Shown here: piece by piece, positions 1 through 6,823 of the stretch
How the letters are laid out: every line of letters begins with the position of its first letter
Position numbering within the stretch: position 1 is the stretch's first letter
DNA from: Syntrophomonadaceae bacterium
GTDB taxonomy: Bacteria > Bacillota > DSM-12270 > Thermacetogeniales > Thermacetogeniaceae
Direction: 5' to 3'
DNA length: 34,638 nucleotides
Assembly (NCBI GenBank): GCA_012516535.1
Contig: JAAYWP010000015.1
Span: 1-34,638 of the forward strand
Notes under the pieces: generated by a model
Seen by the model: only the letters and a program-made list of their open reading frames with translations
Database searches by the model: none
What the model was told of the DNA's origin: nothing
Translations under genes and position numbers: made by a program

Positions 1-189
1 CATCATCACATCAGGTAAAAACATTTCCCCTTCGGTCCAAAGCCTACCCAACTCTTCGATGCCTTTGATCAAGCCATTTTGAACAGCTTCAACTGGATTG
101 AACTTTTCTTCTAAAACTCTATTGCACAAAACCTTAATCTCGTCTTGGTCACCATTGATCACAGCTTCTTTTAATTCATCAAGTAACAT
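1..189 (-). CDS. Corrinoid (B12-binding) methyltransferase partner protein, N-terminal part
   Basis: Only the first 63 codons are visible; the gene runs off the left edge. The translation begins MLLDELKEAVINGDQ and contains GIEELGRLWTEGEMFLPDVMM. This is the helical N-terminal cap of MtbC/MttC-type corrinoid proteins, which normally precedes a cobalamin-binding Rossmann domain carrying DxHxxG. That second domain is outside the window. Proteins of this family carry a methyl group on cobalt, taken from a methylamine or betaine by a partner such as MttB. The start ATG at 189 has a good ribosome site (GGGGGA). The gene follows the MttB-like gene after only 15 bases, so the two are almost certainly co-transcribed. 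Family assignment is firm; the substrate is not known. Confidence 0.85.
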   Translation of the reverse strand, partial: MLLDELKEAVINGDQDEIKVLCNRVLEEKFNPVEAVQNGLIKGIEELGRLWTEGEMFLPDVMM

Positions 190-204
190 TGTACTCCCCC
201 TTCC

Positions 205-1635
205 TTATTTCAAAATTTCTGCTTTTCTGGCTTCAATATAGGACTGCAGTTCTCTTTGCAGGGACTCATCAAGTCCGGGATCTTCATAAGCAGCCAGCAT
301 CTGCTTGCATACCCGCTCAGCCCTGTCTTCAGAGGTCAAGCTTTCTAATACCCAGCCTTCATATGATTGTCTGTCGCTCAATAAGGGTTTTCTGAATTCT
401 TTTCTGTGGTGTTTGCGGGTGTGCATCTGATTAAGGAAGTGATTGCCGGGGCCAACCTTACTGACAACTTCCACAGCAAGGGTGTCTTCATTGATCTCCA
501 GTCCCCTTCTGAATCTGCGCAGAATACCGGCGATTTCTAAATCCTGCACAAATTTTTCATAGGACATGCACAACCAGTACTGAAGTATTCCGGCGGTATG
601 GAGAATAATATTGGTGCCGGCTGATACAGGAGCGAACAGCATTACAGCTGATTCATAGCCTGCCTGTCCATCCACTGCTTTTGAGTCGGTCAAACCCCCA
701 CCGCTGCGGCAGGGTATTCCATAAAATTTGGCCATTTGGGCTGCTGCTGCGGCCATCAAGCTGGATTCACCATTGGCAATAGATACAGAACCTGAATGCA
801 TATCTGTGATCGATGAGGCGCATCCGTAGATAACAGGGGTGCCTGGGCTCACTGTTTGAGCTAGGGTTATTCCGGCAAGAACTTCGGCATTCTGTACTGC
901 CATGGAACCAGCAAGTGTTGCAGGTCCTGTGGAGCCGGCCATTACCAGAGATGCTATGATCACAGGCTGGTTCATTTTTGCGTATTCCAGGAGGGCACCG
1001 GTCTGCCGCTCATCCAGTTTCAAGGGGCTGATGGTATTGATCAGGGTAATAACCACCGGTTTTTCCTTTAATGCTTCCCTGCCTCCAAAAACAGGAGCAA
1101 GCAGTTCGATGGTATCGTTTGCTCCTTCTGCCCCATAACTTGAACCCATTAGGCATTTGGTACTGTAGCGTATATGGGCATATAATGCATCCAAATATCT
1201 TGTGCTCTCATCCAGGTCGCTGGGCTCAACAAGCATACCGCCGCTCAAGTTCATATCTTCCGCCACATGAGCAAGCTTCAAAAAATTCATATAATCTTGC
1301 CAGTTTGTTGCTCTTCTTTTCCCTCTTTCAATAATAAAGGGGGCACCATAACCGGGAACATAAACCAGATTATTGCCACCTATCTGAATGTTGAACTGCG
1401 GGTCACGAGCATATACGGTAAATTCTTCTGGAGCTTCAGCGACCTTTTTCTGAACGAAATCAGGGTCAAAATAAACACGGGTCCCTTCAACCCTCTGCCC
1501 CGCATCCCTAAGGATATCTACTGCTGGTTGATATTCAATCTCTATACCCAATTCTTGCAATAGCCTTAAAGAGGAATCATGGACCTGTTTAATATCATCC
1601 TCGGTTAAAACACGCAATGAAACCTGAGATGCCAT
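205..1635 (-). CDS. mttB: MttB-family corrinoid methyltransferase (non-pyrrolysine type)
   Basis: The 476-residue protein belongs to the trimethylamine methyltransferase (MttB) superfamily, seen in its N-terminal TEDDIKQVHDSSLRLLQELGIEIEY and the following TIM-barrel sequence. It moves a methyl group from a quaternary or tertiary amine to the corrinoid protein encoded next. No in-frame TAG occurs, so it is not a pyrrolysine enzyme. It resembles the glycine betaine methyltransferase (MtgB) branch, and its length fits that branch. The ATG at 1635 is chosen because GGAGGAG lies just upstream; the reading frame is open to 1683 but has no ribosome site there. A sigma-54 promoter at 1830-1846 and a hairpin terminator at 1965-1997 separate it from the grd operon. 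Proximity to a grd operon suggests betaine, dimethylglycine or sarcosine as substrate, which is inference. Confidence 0.88.
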   Translation of the reverse strand: MASQVSLRVLTEDDIKQVHDSSLRLLQELGIEIEYQPAVDILRDAGQRVEGTRVYFDPDFVQKKVAEAPEEFTVYARDPQFNIQIGGNNLVYVPGYGAPFIIERGKRRATNWQDYMNFLKLAHVAEDMNLSGGMLVEPSDLDESTRYLDALYAHIRYSTKCLMGSSYGAEGANDTIELLAPVFGGREALKEKPVVITLINTISPLKLDERQTGALLEYAKMNQPVIIASLVMAGSTGPATLAGSMAVQNAEVLAGITLAQTVSPGTPVIYGCASSITDMHSGSVSIANGESSLMAAAAAQMAKFYGIPCRSGGGLTDSKAVDGQAGYESAVMLFAPVSAGTNIILHTAGILQYWLCMSYEKFVQDLEIAGILRRFRRGLEINEDTLAVEVVSKVGPGNHFLNQMHTRKHHRKEFRKPLLSDRQSYEGWVLESLTSEDRAERVCKQMLAAYEDPGLDESLQRELQSYIEARKAEILK

Positions 1636-1715
1636 CTGATACTCCTCCATTCTTATCTTTTCACTAAAAAAAGCTGCAGCCAATACTTTTTAAATGTTTT
1701 TGCTGTTTTTGTCCT

Positions 1716-1732
1716 TTTAAACCGCCCCCTTT
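1716..1732 (-). repeat. 17-base sequence also found before the CBS-ACT gene
   Basis: On the minus strand this reads AAAGGGGGCGGTTTAAA. The identical 17 bases occur at 12591-12607, where they form the ribosome-binding leader of the CBS-ACT gene. Here the sequence lies about 80 bases upstream of the mttB start with no convincing start codon behind it. It may be a relic of a lost short gene, or chance. Confidence 0.4.
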
Positions 1733-1829
1733 TTATCTATCTACTGGACTGCTGCTATGAGATATTCGGTACTTAATCAGAAGACAGGAACAAATTATCA
1801 TCATTTAATTTGCCAACAATAATATACAA

Positions 1830-1846
1830 AGCAAAAACAATGCCAA
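1830..1846 (-). promoter_or_regulatory. Sigma-54 (-24/-12) promoter for mttB and the corrinoid gene
   Basis: The minus strand reads TTGGCATTGTTTTTGCT. This fits the sigma-54 pattern TGGCAY-N5-TTGCW, with the conserved GG and GC separated by exactly ten bases. Transcription would start near 1819, leaving a leader of about 185 bases before the mttB ATG. Promoters of this class need an ATP-dependent enhancer-binding activator; none is encoded in the window. Confidence 0.65.
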
Positions 1847-1896
1847 TATTTATAGCAGGGAGTATCAGGTAAAGCTGATGAATCAATACTGCTATT

Positions 1897-1916
1897 AATA
1901 TCTGTGTGAAGATATT
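1897..1916. promoter_or_regulatory. Inverted repeat, candidate activator site upstream of the sigma-54 promoter
   Basis: AATATCT and AGATATT form a perfect 7-base inverted repeat with a 6-base spacer. It lies about 50-70 bases upstream of the -24 element, a usual place for an enhancer-binding-protein site. The function is inferred from position only. Confidence 0.4.
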
Positions 1917-1964
1917 TTGCATGCATTACCATTTTGCACTGCATAGACAGTTGGCACCTGAAAG

Positions 1965-1997
1965 AAAAAAGGGGCAGTAAGGATTACTGCCCCTTTT
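1965..1997 (-). terminator. Rho-independent terminator of the grd operon
   Basis: A perfect 14-base inverted repeat (1967-1980 and 1984-1997) with a 3-base loop is followed on the minus strand by a T-run. It lies 18 bases beyond the grdB stop codon and closes the operon before the mttB promoter. Confidence 0.9.
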
Positions 1998-2014
1998 AAG
2001 AAATGCTGCAGATT

Positions 2015-3325
2015 TTATTCAAAGTGAGTGGTTCCAGTTACCTCTGTGGTCAGAGCCTTCAAAGCTTTTCCTACCAACTCTTTCCTCAGAGCATACTCAT
2101 CCTCAGGGGAAAGGCTGGGATCGCCCACCGGATGTGGGATAGCAACAGTAGGAACGATCCTGTTAGCCCCTACAGACTCTGATATAGTGGTAATTGTAGC
2201 CATATGAACAATAGGAATACCGTATCTTTCGATTTCTTTTACCATCGTTGCACCGCAACGAGTACAGGTCCCTCATGTAGAGGTGAGGATAACACCATCA
2301 ACCCCCGCCTCTTTTAAGAATTTACCTATTTCTCTGCCGAATTTCTTCGCATTGCTCACAGATGTTCCTGTACCTGTGGTTGTAAAGAAGAATTCATATA
2401 CCTTGCCGATGACGCCTTCTTTTTCATACTCCTTGAGGATATCCAGCGGCACTACTCTGTTTGGGTTTTCATTGGCATATGCTGTGTCATAGCCGCCATG
2501 GGTGGAGTAGAAATCAGGCGCTTTTAATTCAACTAACTCACTGACATCATATTTACCCCATTTTTGGGCACTTGCAGACTGGATCCCGTCCGGGTTGCCC
2601 TGGGGAACAATACCGCCTGATGTGCATACTGCTATGGTTGCTTTGCTCAGATCCTTGATGGCAGGAGCCGGCTCAACCTGGTCAAAAACAGGCATCGGCA
2701 GCTCTGTTTCAAACTCCTCCCCTTTGAAACGTGCCAAAAGCATATCGATAGCACGCAGGGAGCCTCTCTTATCCACAAAGAGGGTCTTTCTCCTCCCCTG
2801 TGGGATATAACCTTCTTTTTCCGGCGCGTCTAGTTCGATCCCCTTGGCCAGCTTTCTGGCGATAGCAGCCATAACAGGCAGTGCTTTTCTCATACCGGCA
2901 GCAGAATCTGCTGTGCTGACAACGATAGCTTTATCCTTACAGATCTCCACACCCGGGTTCTCTATATACATCCCGGTGACAACCGGAATCTTAAATTCCT
3001 CAGCAACAGCTTTGGCCAGCTCACCGCAAGCCATACCATATCTACCGGCATTAAATGCTGGCCCTGCAACAACCACATCAGGTTCTACCTCTTTGATGGT
3101 TTTCTTAATGAATTCTAGGGATTCCTCTTTATTCTCATTAAAATAGTTGTCTCCGCAGATAATAGTGCCTACTACTTCACCCTCACCCTGAAGGGCGCCA
3201 TCAAACCCTAAGGCAGGGCCGACCTTTTCCGGACGGTACTCAGGAGGCATACCTGCTTTATCCTCTCCACCGACCTGTCCGAAGAATTGGTTTACATAGT
3301 AAAGGACTTTGAATTTCTCAGACAT
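2015..3325 (-). CDS. grdB: Selenoprotein B: reductase complex component B gamma subunit (GrdB/GrdH type)
   Basis: Component B binds the substrate (glycine, sarcosine or betaine) and passes a carboxymethyl group to selenoprotein A. The gene is read through an in-frame TGA at 2273-2275, giving Sec at residue 351 in ILTST-U-GTCTRCGATMVKE, the hallmark UxxCxxC region of GrdB. Read through, the protein has 436 residues, the usual family length. A hairpin just after the TGA (2246-2260) fits a SECIS. The ATG at 3325 is preferred over the upstream in-frame start because AAGGAGG precedes it. grdE ends 24 bases upstream. Sequence alone does not let me choose between the glycine (GrdB), sarcosine (GrdF) and betaine (GrdH) paralogues. 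Confidence 0.95.
2246..2260 (-). promoter_or_regulatory. SECIS-like hairpin of grdB
   Basis: On the mRNA strand CGTTGC and GCAACG form a perfect 6-base stem closing the tri-loop GGT. It begins 12 bases after the selenocysteine TGA. A short stem with GU in the apical loop at this distance is what SelB recognises in bacterial selenoprotein mRNAs. Confidence 0.7.
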
Positions 3326-3349
3326 ATCATTTCCTCCCTCCTTGCACAA

Positions 3350-4636
3350 TTAGTATTCCCTGCAAGTAACATTGTGATAGCCGATTTCAGAAGTAGACCC
3401 GATTACAGCATTCAGTTCGCACTGTAAAGTACCGTCTTCCTTGAGGGCGCCTTTCCAGCCCCCTGCCAATACTGCAATGGATTCCGCGTCGCCAATAACT
3501 TTGTCTGCGGGAGGCAGTGTTACCACATGGCTCACATTGCCAGTTGAAACAACTGCTACCGCTTCAGGAACTGTGTCAGCCAGACCCTGGGACATCCCAT
3601 CCCAACCGGCGCATTCATCGGTGATCAATACAGTTTTGATTCCAGCCTTTTCACACTTTCTACAGATCATCAACAGGTCTGAATCCGGGTTGCCATAACC
3701 CTCTTCAGATACGATCACACCATCAGCACCCAACATTTGTGCCAGTTTAAGTGTGTAGTCAGAAGCACGCAGTTTTCCTGTCAGTGTGGTATGCTCAGGA
3801 ACCATAATCACACCCAAGAAGTTGATCTCTTTTCCGTGCTGCTCATAGAGGTCCAGAATTACGCTGTTGTTCTGGTGTTGGTAAGTTGTGATCTTATCAC
3901 AGGCAGCCACACAGTTACCGCTGATCACCGCACCGTCCAGCTCTTCATTAGGATGCATCAATGTGGGAAGGATATGCTGGGCATTTACCCCGTAAATATA
4001 GGTGTCATGGAGCAAGCCCTGGGTGATCATCATTTCCACATAGAGCACTTTGGGCAGGTTCGGGTATTTTGCAGTTTCTTCAAATATTCCGCCCATCTCA
4101 TAGGTAAGGATCTCATCAGGTTCTACATCTCTGCCTGCCTGACCGACGAATTCTGCAGCTCTGAGGCCAGCCAACCTTACTGTTTCCTCATGGGTATGTG
4201 TATCTAACCCTTCTACAACCTTAATATCAACGGTCAGATTGTAGGTTTTGGAGAACGGTGTCCATTTAGCACCCTCTCCCCACATGTCAATAACTCCCTC
4301 TTGGAAACCAACGATATCTCCTACTGTGACAACTGCTGCCCCATATAAAACATGGGTTCTTCCTTGGCCGCACTGGCTGGGTTTTGTGGTTACACCAGGA
4401 AACCCTGCCCCTGTTCCCTCAACCTTTACTCTCGGCTCGATCACGTCTTTGACAGGTATGATTCTGACCTTTTCACCTGGCCTGGCAATATCGATGCTTA
4501 CATCCTTAATCCTCTCGTCTTCTTTCAGGAATGCTGCCAGGGCTTCTTTGTCAACCGTTAATACGCCATCCTGGACAAATGTTCTGTCACCAAATTGGAT
4601 GTCCTTAATTTTGATTCTTCCGATTTCAAGTTTCAA
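3350..4636 (-). CDS. grdE: Reductase complex component B alpha/beta proprotein (GrdE type)
   Basis: The proprotein of component B cleaves itself into two subunits. The new N-terminal cysteine becomes a pyruvoyl group that forms a Schiff base with the amine substrate. The cleavage region is visible as ELDGAVISGNCVAACDKITT. From the TTG start at 4636 the cysteine is residue 242 and the protein has 428 residues, both matching characterised GrdE. The TTG is preferred to the in-frame GTG at 4645 because AGGGGGTGA lies six bases before the TTG but overlaps the GTG. grdB follows after 24 bases. GrdG (sarcosine) or GrdI (betaine) cannot be excluded. The repeat block at 4836-5002 lies between this gene and grdX. 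Confidence 0.93.
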   Translation of the reverse strand: MKLEIGRIKIKDIQFGDRTFVQDGVLTVDKEALAAFLKEDERIKDVSIDIARPGEKVRIIPVKDVIEPRVKVEGTGAGFPGVTTKPSQCGQGRTHVLYGAAVVTVGDIVGFQEGVIDMWGEGAKWTPFSKTYNLTVDIKVVEGLDTHTHEETVRLAGLRAAEFVGQAGRDVEPDEILTYEMGGIFEETAKYPNLPKVLYVEMMITQGLLHDTYIYGVNAQHILPTLMHPNEELDGAVISGNCVAACDKITTYQHQNNSVILDLYEQHGKEINFLGVIMVPEHTTLTGKLRASDYTLKLAQMLGADGVIVSEEGYGNPDSDLLMICRKCEKAGIKTVLITDECAGWDGMSQGLADTVPEAVAVVSTGNVSHVVTLPPADKVIGDAESIAVLAGGWKGALKEDGTLQCELNAVIGSTSEIGYHNVTCREY

Positions 4637-4835
4637 GAAATTCACCCCCTGATATTTTTCATTTAATTAGTTATTGAAATACAAGGCGCATTTTACAACA
4701 ACATCCACTGTTTATTATTTGCAGTTTTCTACGCAGTTAAACTTTTTCCTTCTGCATCTCGCTGGCTTTTCTATGAAAATTCGTTATCAAATCAATTACT
4801 ATATGTTTTGGCCGGTCACCGATGTGAGTCAAGGT

Positions 4836-5002
4836 GAGTCAAGGGGACGGTGACTTTGACTCAGATGACTGAGTCAAGGGGACGGTGACTTTGACTCAGG
4901 TGACTAATTAAGGAAGCGAAAAGAGCGTCCCCCTGCTTCGGTGACAGGACCCCCGTCCCCCTGTCACTCCCCCGCAAAACCAACGACCAACCAACAACCA
5001 CT
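4836..5002. repeat. GGGGACGG palindromic repeat block, copy A
   Basis: Two identical 28-base units (4836-4863 and 4871-4898) lie 35 bases apart. Each has ends GAGTCAA/TTGACTC flanking GGGGACGGTGACT. They are followed by an inverted CGTCCCCC motif, a GAAGC/GCTTC hairpin and a short CCAAC-rich tail. A closely related block lies at 5408-5627, on the other side of grdX. The architecture resembles REP-type intergenic elements found in Clostridia. It fills the gap between grdX and grdE; the remainder of that gap (4637-4835) shows nothing I can name. Confidence 0.8.
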
Positions 5003-5007
5003 TCTTA

Positions 5008-5376
5008 TTACACCCTCGTCACATCACCTAAGGCTGACTCCAGGAGAATGAGGTCGATCTGCTGATAATCTTTATTGTGCTTAATGTCTACTTCCCGGTT
5101 GCTCATCTGCCTTTTATATTTCAGAACACTCTCCTCAGCGATCTCTACATGGAGAGGATCAGCTGTGCCCCTCTTCTGCCCAATGATGACAGAACGATAG
5201 GGAGAGAACATGATCCGCAGGCTGGCAGGCAGAGGGTGAGTGATCAGTTCATATCCCTCATGAACCAGATCCCTTACCTTGATCAAAAGCTGTTCAACCG
5301 ATCCATCTATAAAAAGCACATTTTCTGAGTATTTATCCCGCACTATCGGATTGTTTGTGACAATTGTATTCTGCAA
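5008..5376 (-). CDS. grdX: GrdX family protein
   Basis: The sequence TIVTNNPIVRDKY, followed by VLIKVRDLVHEGYELITHPLPASLRIMFSPY (shown here as LLIKVRDLVHEGYE and LITHPLPASL), is typical of GrdX. This small protein is found only in glycine, sarcosine or betaine reductase operons and has no proven biochemical role. A start at TTG 5376 gives 122 residues, the usual family length, with GGAGG nine bases upstream. ATG 5385 sits directly on that ribosome site. The longer open frame to 5463 is built from the intergenic repeat. grdX is usually the first gene of the operon. Here it lies between grdD and grdE, flanked on both sides by related repeat blocks. Confidence 0.82.
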   Translation of the reverse strand: MQNTIVTNNPIVRDKYSENVLFIDGSVEQLLIKVRDLVHEGYELITHPLPASLRIMFSPYRSVIIGQKRGTADPLHVEIAEESVLKYKRQMSNREVDIKHNKDYQQIDLILLESALGDVTRV

Positions 5377-5407
5377 TCCCTTCATCCTCCCATACCGGCT
5401 TATACCT

Positions 5408-5540
5408 GAGTCAAGTGAGTCACAGGGACGGTGACTTTGACTCATGTAACTAAAGGGAAGCAAAAAGACCGTCCCTGTGCTTCCCTGTGTGACAGCAACC
5501 CCGTCCCCTTGTCACACCCTTGTCACATGTCACTCCCTGC
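5408..5540. repeat. GGGGACGG palindromic repeat block, copy B
   Basis: A 28-base unit at 5417-5444 differs by only two or three bases from the units in copy A. It is followed by the same order of elements: GACCGTCCC, an 8-base hairpin AGGGAAGC/GCTTCCCT, and CCCCGTCCCCTTGTCAC. It occupies the gap between grdD and grdX. The matching order in the two blocks shows they are copies of one element rather than chance palindromes. Confidence 0.8.
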
Positions 5541-5625
5541 AAAACCAACGACCAACCGACCAACCACCAACAACCAACGACTAACCACCAACGACTAACG
5601 ACCAACCACCAACCACCAACCACCA
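5537..5625. repeat. CCAAC/CCACC tandem low-complexity tract
   Basis: About 90 bases consist of imperfect 4-7 base units such as ccaacga, ccaacca and ctaacca, ending directly at the grdD stop codon. On the mRNA strand the tract is GGTGGTTGGTGGTTGGTGG-like, with many evenly spaced GG pairs. It extends the shorter CCAAC tail of copy A (4976-5002). Confidence 0.85.
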
Positions 5626-6786
5626 CTACAGGTATCCATTTTCCTGCAGCAGCTGTACAGCCCTTTCCTTATCCTCAGGAGCGATCATGATAACCGGCCC
5701 TGTGCAGCCCATACCGCTTTCCGCATAGATCTTTTCCTTCCACAAAAGGCGCACAGCGTCTTCGATTTCCATCACTTCGATCCCTGGGATGTCCTCACTG
5801 ACCATTTTTTTCGGCGGTGGGGTTATTTCTTCTGCATCATCCTTTTTGCTCGTCTCTACTGCCAGGTTCCTGAGCAGTTCATTCAAGCCAGCCTTTTTAG
5901 CTGCACTGTATTCCGCTTTTACCTTCTCCAAAACCTTACCCTTGGCACACTCAGCCGCAAAGCGAATGGCTCCGGCAATAACCGGTGCGCCAGAACTACG
6001 GGAGATGATGCAGATAATCCGGTCATAGCCCTCTCCCACACCTGGCCCGTATCCCAGGCCTAGGGCCTCATAATTCCCCCCACTGCTATAGGCTGACAAA
6101 ACCTTGATCAGCACATTCCCGGTGAGGCTGTCCATGACCATTACATCAGGGACACCCATCAGGAGGTCATTACCCCTCATCACCACTCCACCATCACTCC
6201 TGGCAGATTCGGCAAAGCTGATGGGGTACCCCCCTTCCTGCAGTTTCCTCAAGGCCCTTTCCAGCTGTCTGGCACCATCTATGTTTAATATACCCACAGT
6301 GGGGTTTTCTCTTCCACAGGCCTTTGCAGTGGCAATTCCCAGCACTGTGTTGTGGAGCAGTGCTGTTACCCTCTCTGTTGCAGAGGTCCCTGTGGTGGTA
6401 GCTATAAACATTTCCTTACCTTTGACCGGGGTGATCACTCTCCCTACTGTGGATACCCCGATGGGAAATGGGTAGTGCGCGGTTACCGCAGCATCCAAAT
6501 ACCCCTTTTCCAGGAGTTCATCCATTTTTTTGTGCGATTCCTGCTCATCTTCAGCCTCCACCAGCTCAAAGCCGCCCTCTGCGCCTTTTCCGATCAGCAC
6601 AATCTCCAGCTCAGGGTTTTGTTTTTGGGCCAGCTCAGCTCCAGCTACCAATTCTGCTACGCCATGCTCACTTCCCAGGATGGTGAGTCCGACCCGGGTC
6701 TTTTTACCATAGGAACCTGTTTCCAAAGCATCGGCAAGTTCTTCAAAAACATCAGCAATGGCGGCACGTGTCATTTTTTCGTCCAT
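5626..6786 (-). CDS. grdD: Reductase complex component C alpha subunit (GrdD)
   Basis: GrdD takes the acetyl (ketene-derived) group from selenoprotein A and, with phosphate, releases acetyl phosphate. The 386-residue protein has a PlsX-like fold region (VGLTILGSEHGVAELVAGAE near the N-terminus). A conserved cysteine at residue 361 lies in GMGCTGPVIMIAPEDKE, matching the active-site thiol reported near position 359 in characterised GrdD. The ATG at 6786 is preceded by GGAAGGTGA. It lies 37 bases after grdC, in the usual grdC-grdD order. The stop codon abuts the CCAAC tandem tract. All key residues appear intact. Confidence 0.95.
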   Translation of the reverse strand: MDEKMTRAAIADVFEELADALETGSYGKKTRVGLTILGSEHGVAELVAGAELAQKQNPELEIVLIGKGAEGGFELVEAEDEQESHKKMDELLEKGYLDAAVTAHYPFPIGVSTVGRVITPVKGKEMFIATTTGTSATERVTALLHNTVLGIATAKACGRENPTVGILNIDGARQLERALRKLQEGGYPISFAESARSDGGVVMRGNDLLMGVPDVMVMDSLTGNVLIKVLSAYSSGGNYEALGLGYGPGVGEGYDRIICIISRSSGAPVIAGAIRFAAECAKGKVLEKVKAEYSAAKKAGLNELLRNLAVETSKKDDAEEITPPPKKMVSEDIPGIEVMEIEDAVRLLWKEKIYAESGMGCTGPVIMIAPEDKERAVQLLQENGYL

Positions 6787-6823
6787 GATCTCACCTTCCT
6801 TTCCATAAAGGTGTTTTCATCCT

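Noticed and set aside
205-1635. Pyrrolysine-type trimethylamine methyltransferase
   Set aside because: The reading frame has no internal TAG, so it is the non-pyrrolysine branch of the family.
2273-3325. grdB appearing as a shorter gene ended by TGA, with a separate downstream fragment
   Set aside because: The TGA lies in the conserved STUGTCTRCGAT context, is followed by a SECIS-like hairpin, and reading through gives the normal family length.
5377-5463. N-terminal extension of GrdX to 5463
   Set aside because: This part is translated from the intergenic repeat block and has no family similarity.
5537-5625. CRISPR-like array in the CCAAC tract
   Set aside because: Units are only 4-7 bases, without constant repeats or unique spacers of 25-40 bases.
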